Shown piece after piece: positions 13,231 through 13,728 of a stretch of DNA of 13,728 bases (position 1 is the stretch's first letter; every line of letters starts with the position of its first letter). The stretch comes from Bacillota bacterium (GTDB lineage: Bacteria > Bacillota > Clostridia > Acetivibrionales > DSM-1351). The position numbers and the translations under genes are program-made. The stretch covers positions 1 through 13,728 of the forward strand of contig JAEVZU010000109.1 in the NCBI GenBank assembly GCA_023392075.1, in the 5' to 3' direction. The notes below the pieces were generated by a model, which worked only from the letters and a program-made list of their open reading frames with translations, did not search any database and had not been told where the DNA came from.

Positions 13231-13728
13231 TTAAGGTATAACATCCATCCCCCCATCCTGGAATCCTTCATTTGGTGTTGTTTCCTCTCCGAAGGGAGGT
13301 ATTATAGTTTCACCCGATGGTGGAGCCTGGGTTTCATTTCCGGTATTTGACGGCAATGTAGGCTGTACTGTGGAAGAATTATGAATCGTACAGTATTCAC
13401 CCTGCGGAAGCTCATACATCCAGTCCTTTATGGCCGAGGCCAGGGATTTATTGCTTGGATCCTTTGGAAGATACGGTACCGGCCTCCTGATGAATACTTT
13501 CTCCTGAACAAGATTGGGAGGACAGAATTCGGTTGCAAGTAAAGGTCTGCCATAAATATCCTTGCTTGATGTATCAACTTTTGCCAGGATGTGAACATCA
13601 CATACATCTTTAGGTTCGGTTCCCTTGGCAAAGTATTCCGAACTGATCCGGCTGCCCCTAGGATCATCATCACAATTAGGTCCGGGAAGCTTGCCCGAGT
13701 CGATGCAAATGGACTTTCTTACTATGCC
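13231..13728 (-). CDS. Penicillin-binding protein 1A-type (class A PBP), C-terminal end only
   Basis: The minus strand is open from the window edge to TAA at 13233-13231, giving the last 165 residues of a longer protein. It begins GIVRKSICIDSGKLPGPNCD and continues with DDPRGSRISSEYFAKGTEPK and DVCDVHV. This segment is typical of the region after the transpeptidase domain of Firmicute class A PBPs (VxxxICxxSGxLPxxxC ... FxxGTEPxxxCxxH). The paired cysteines may form a disulfide outside the cell. About 55 residues from LPQGEYC onward form a low-complexity Pro/Gly/Thr/Glu tail (PPSGETIIPPFGEETTPNEG), an extracellular disordered tail common in these proteins. The enzyme would polymerise and cross-link peptidoglycan; the catalytic domains lie beyond the window. 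It converges on the peptidoglycan-binding gene across the IS. No own terminator is visible before the IS end. Confidence 0.75.
   Translation of the reverse strand, partial: GIVRKSICIDSGKLPGPNCDDDPRGSRISSEYFAKGTEPKDVCDVHILAKVDTSSKDIYGRPLLATEFCPPNLVQEKVFIRRPVPYLPKDPSNKSLASAIKDWMYELPQGEYCTIHNSSTVQPTLPSNTGNETQAPPSGETIIPPFGEETTPNEGFQDGGMDVIP

Noticed and set aside
13428..13673. 81-codon minus-strand frame in the PBP region
   Set aside because: The other minus frame reads continuously as a PBP C-terminus from the window edge, so this one is a shadow.
1..13728. CRISPR array, tRNA or rRNA genes
   Set aside because: I saw no regularly spaced repeats, no cloverleaf with a TTCGA-type loop, and no rRNA-like sequence on either strand.

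Overview
The window looks like chromosomal DNA of an anaerobic Firmicute in class Clostridia, plausibly a mesophilic Ruminiclostridium/Acetivibrio-type organism. This rests on low to moderate G+C, strong AGGAGG-type ribosome binding sites, sigma-A-like promoters, U-tract hairpin terminators and the protein families present. The genus is inference.

Layout. (1) 1-2339, minus strand: a 520-residue regulator with an N-terminal AraC-type DNA-binding domain and a large C-terminal domain resembling papain-fold/BtrH-like proteins, followed by a small secreted protein of unknown function with clearly higher G+C than the rest. (2) 2340-3568: about 1.2 kb without an intact gene. It holds the remnant of a RelE/ParE-type toxin interrupted by a stop codon, a U-tract hairpin, and then a strong promoter placed directly before a second, perfect hairpin with a U-tract. 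(3) 3569-9185, plus strand: a complete five-gene dipeptide/oligopeptide ABC importer in the order dppA-B-C-D-F, with a stem-loop between dppA and dppB and a strong terminator after dppF. (4) 9428-11109: a PAP2-family membrane protein and a short glutamate 5-kinase (proB) without proA beside it, each with a plausible promoter. (5) 11290-11715: a small, A+T-rich secreted protein with a peptidoglycan-binding domain, an excellent extended -10 promoter and a terminator. (6) 11791-13166: a complete ISL3-family insertion sequence with 24-bp imperfect terminal inverted repeats, inserted directly behind that terminator. (7) 13231-13728, minus strand: the C-terminal end of a class A penicillin-binding protein that runs off the window.

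How the parts relate. The importer takes up short peptides as nutrient or signal. SBP, two permeases and two ATPases form one transcription unit whose first gene may be produced in excess through RNA hairpins. The peptidoglycan-binding protein and the PBP end converge and both act at the cell wall; before the IS inserted, they probably faced each other across a single terminator. I see no CRISPR array, tRNA, rRNA or phage module. No clear new multi-gene system is visible. The less ordinary items are the AraC fusion, the promoter-hairpin arrangement before dppA, and the asymmetric ends of the ISL3 element.
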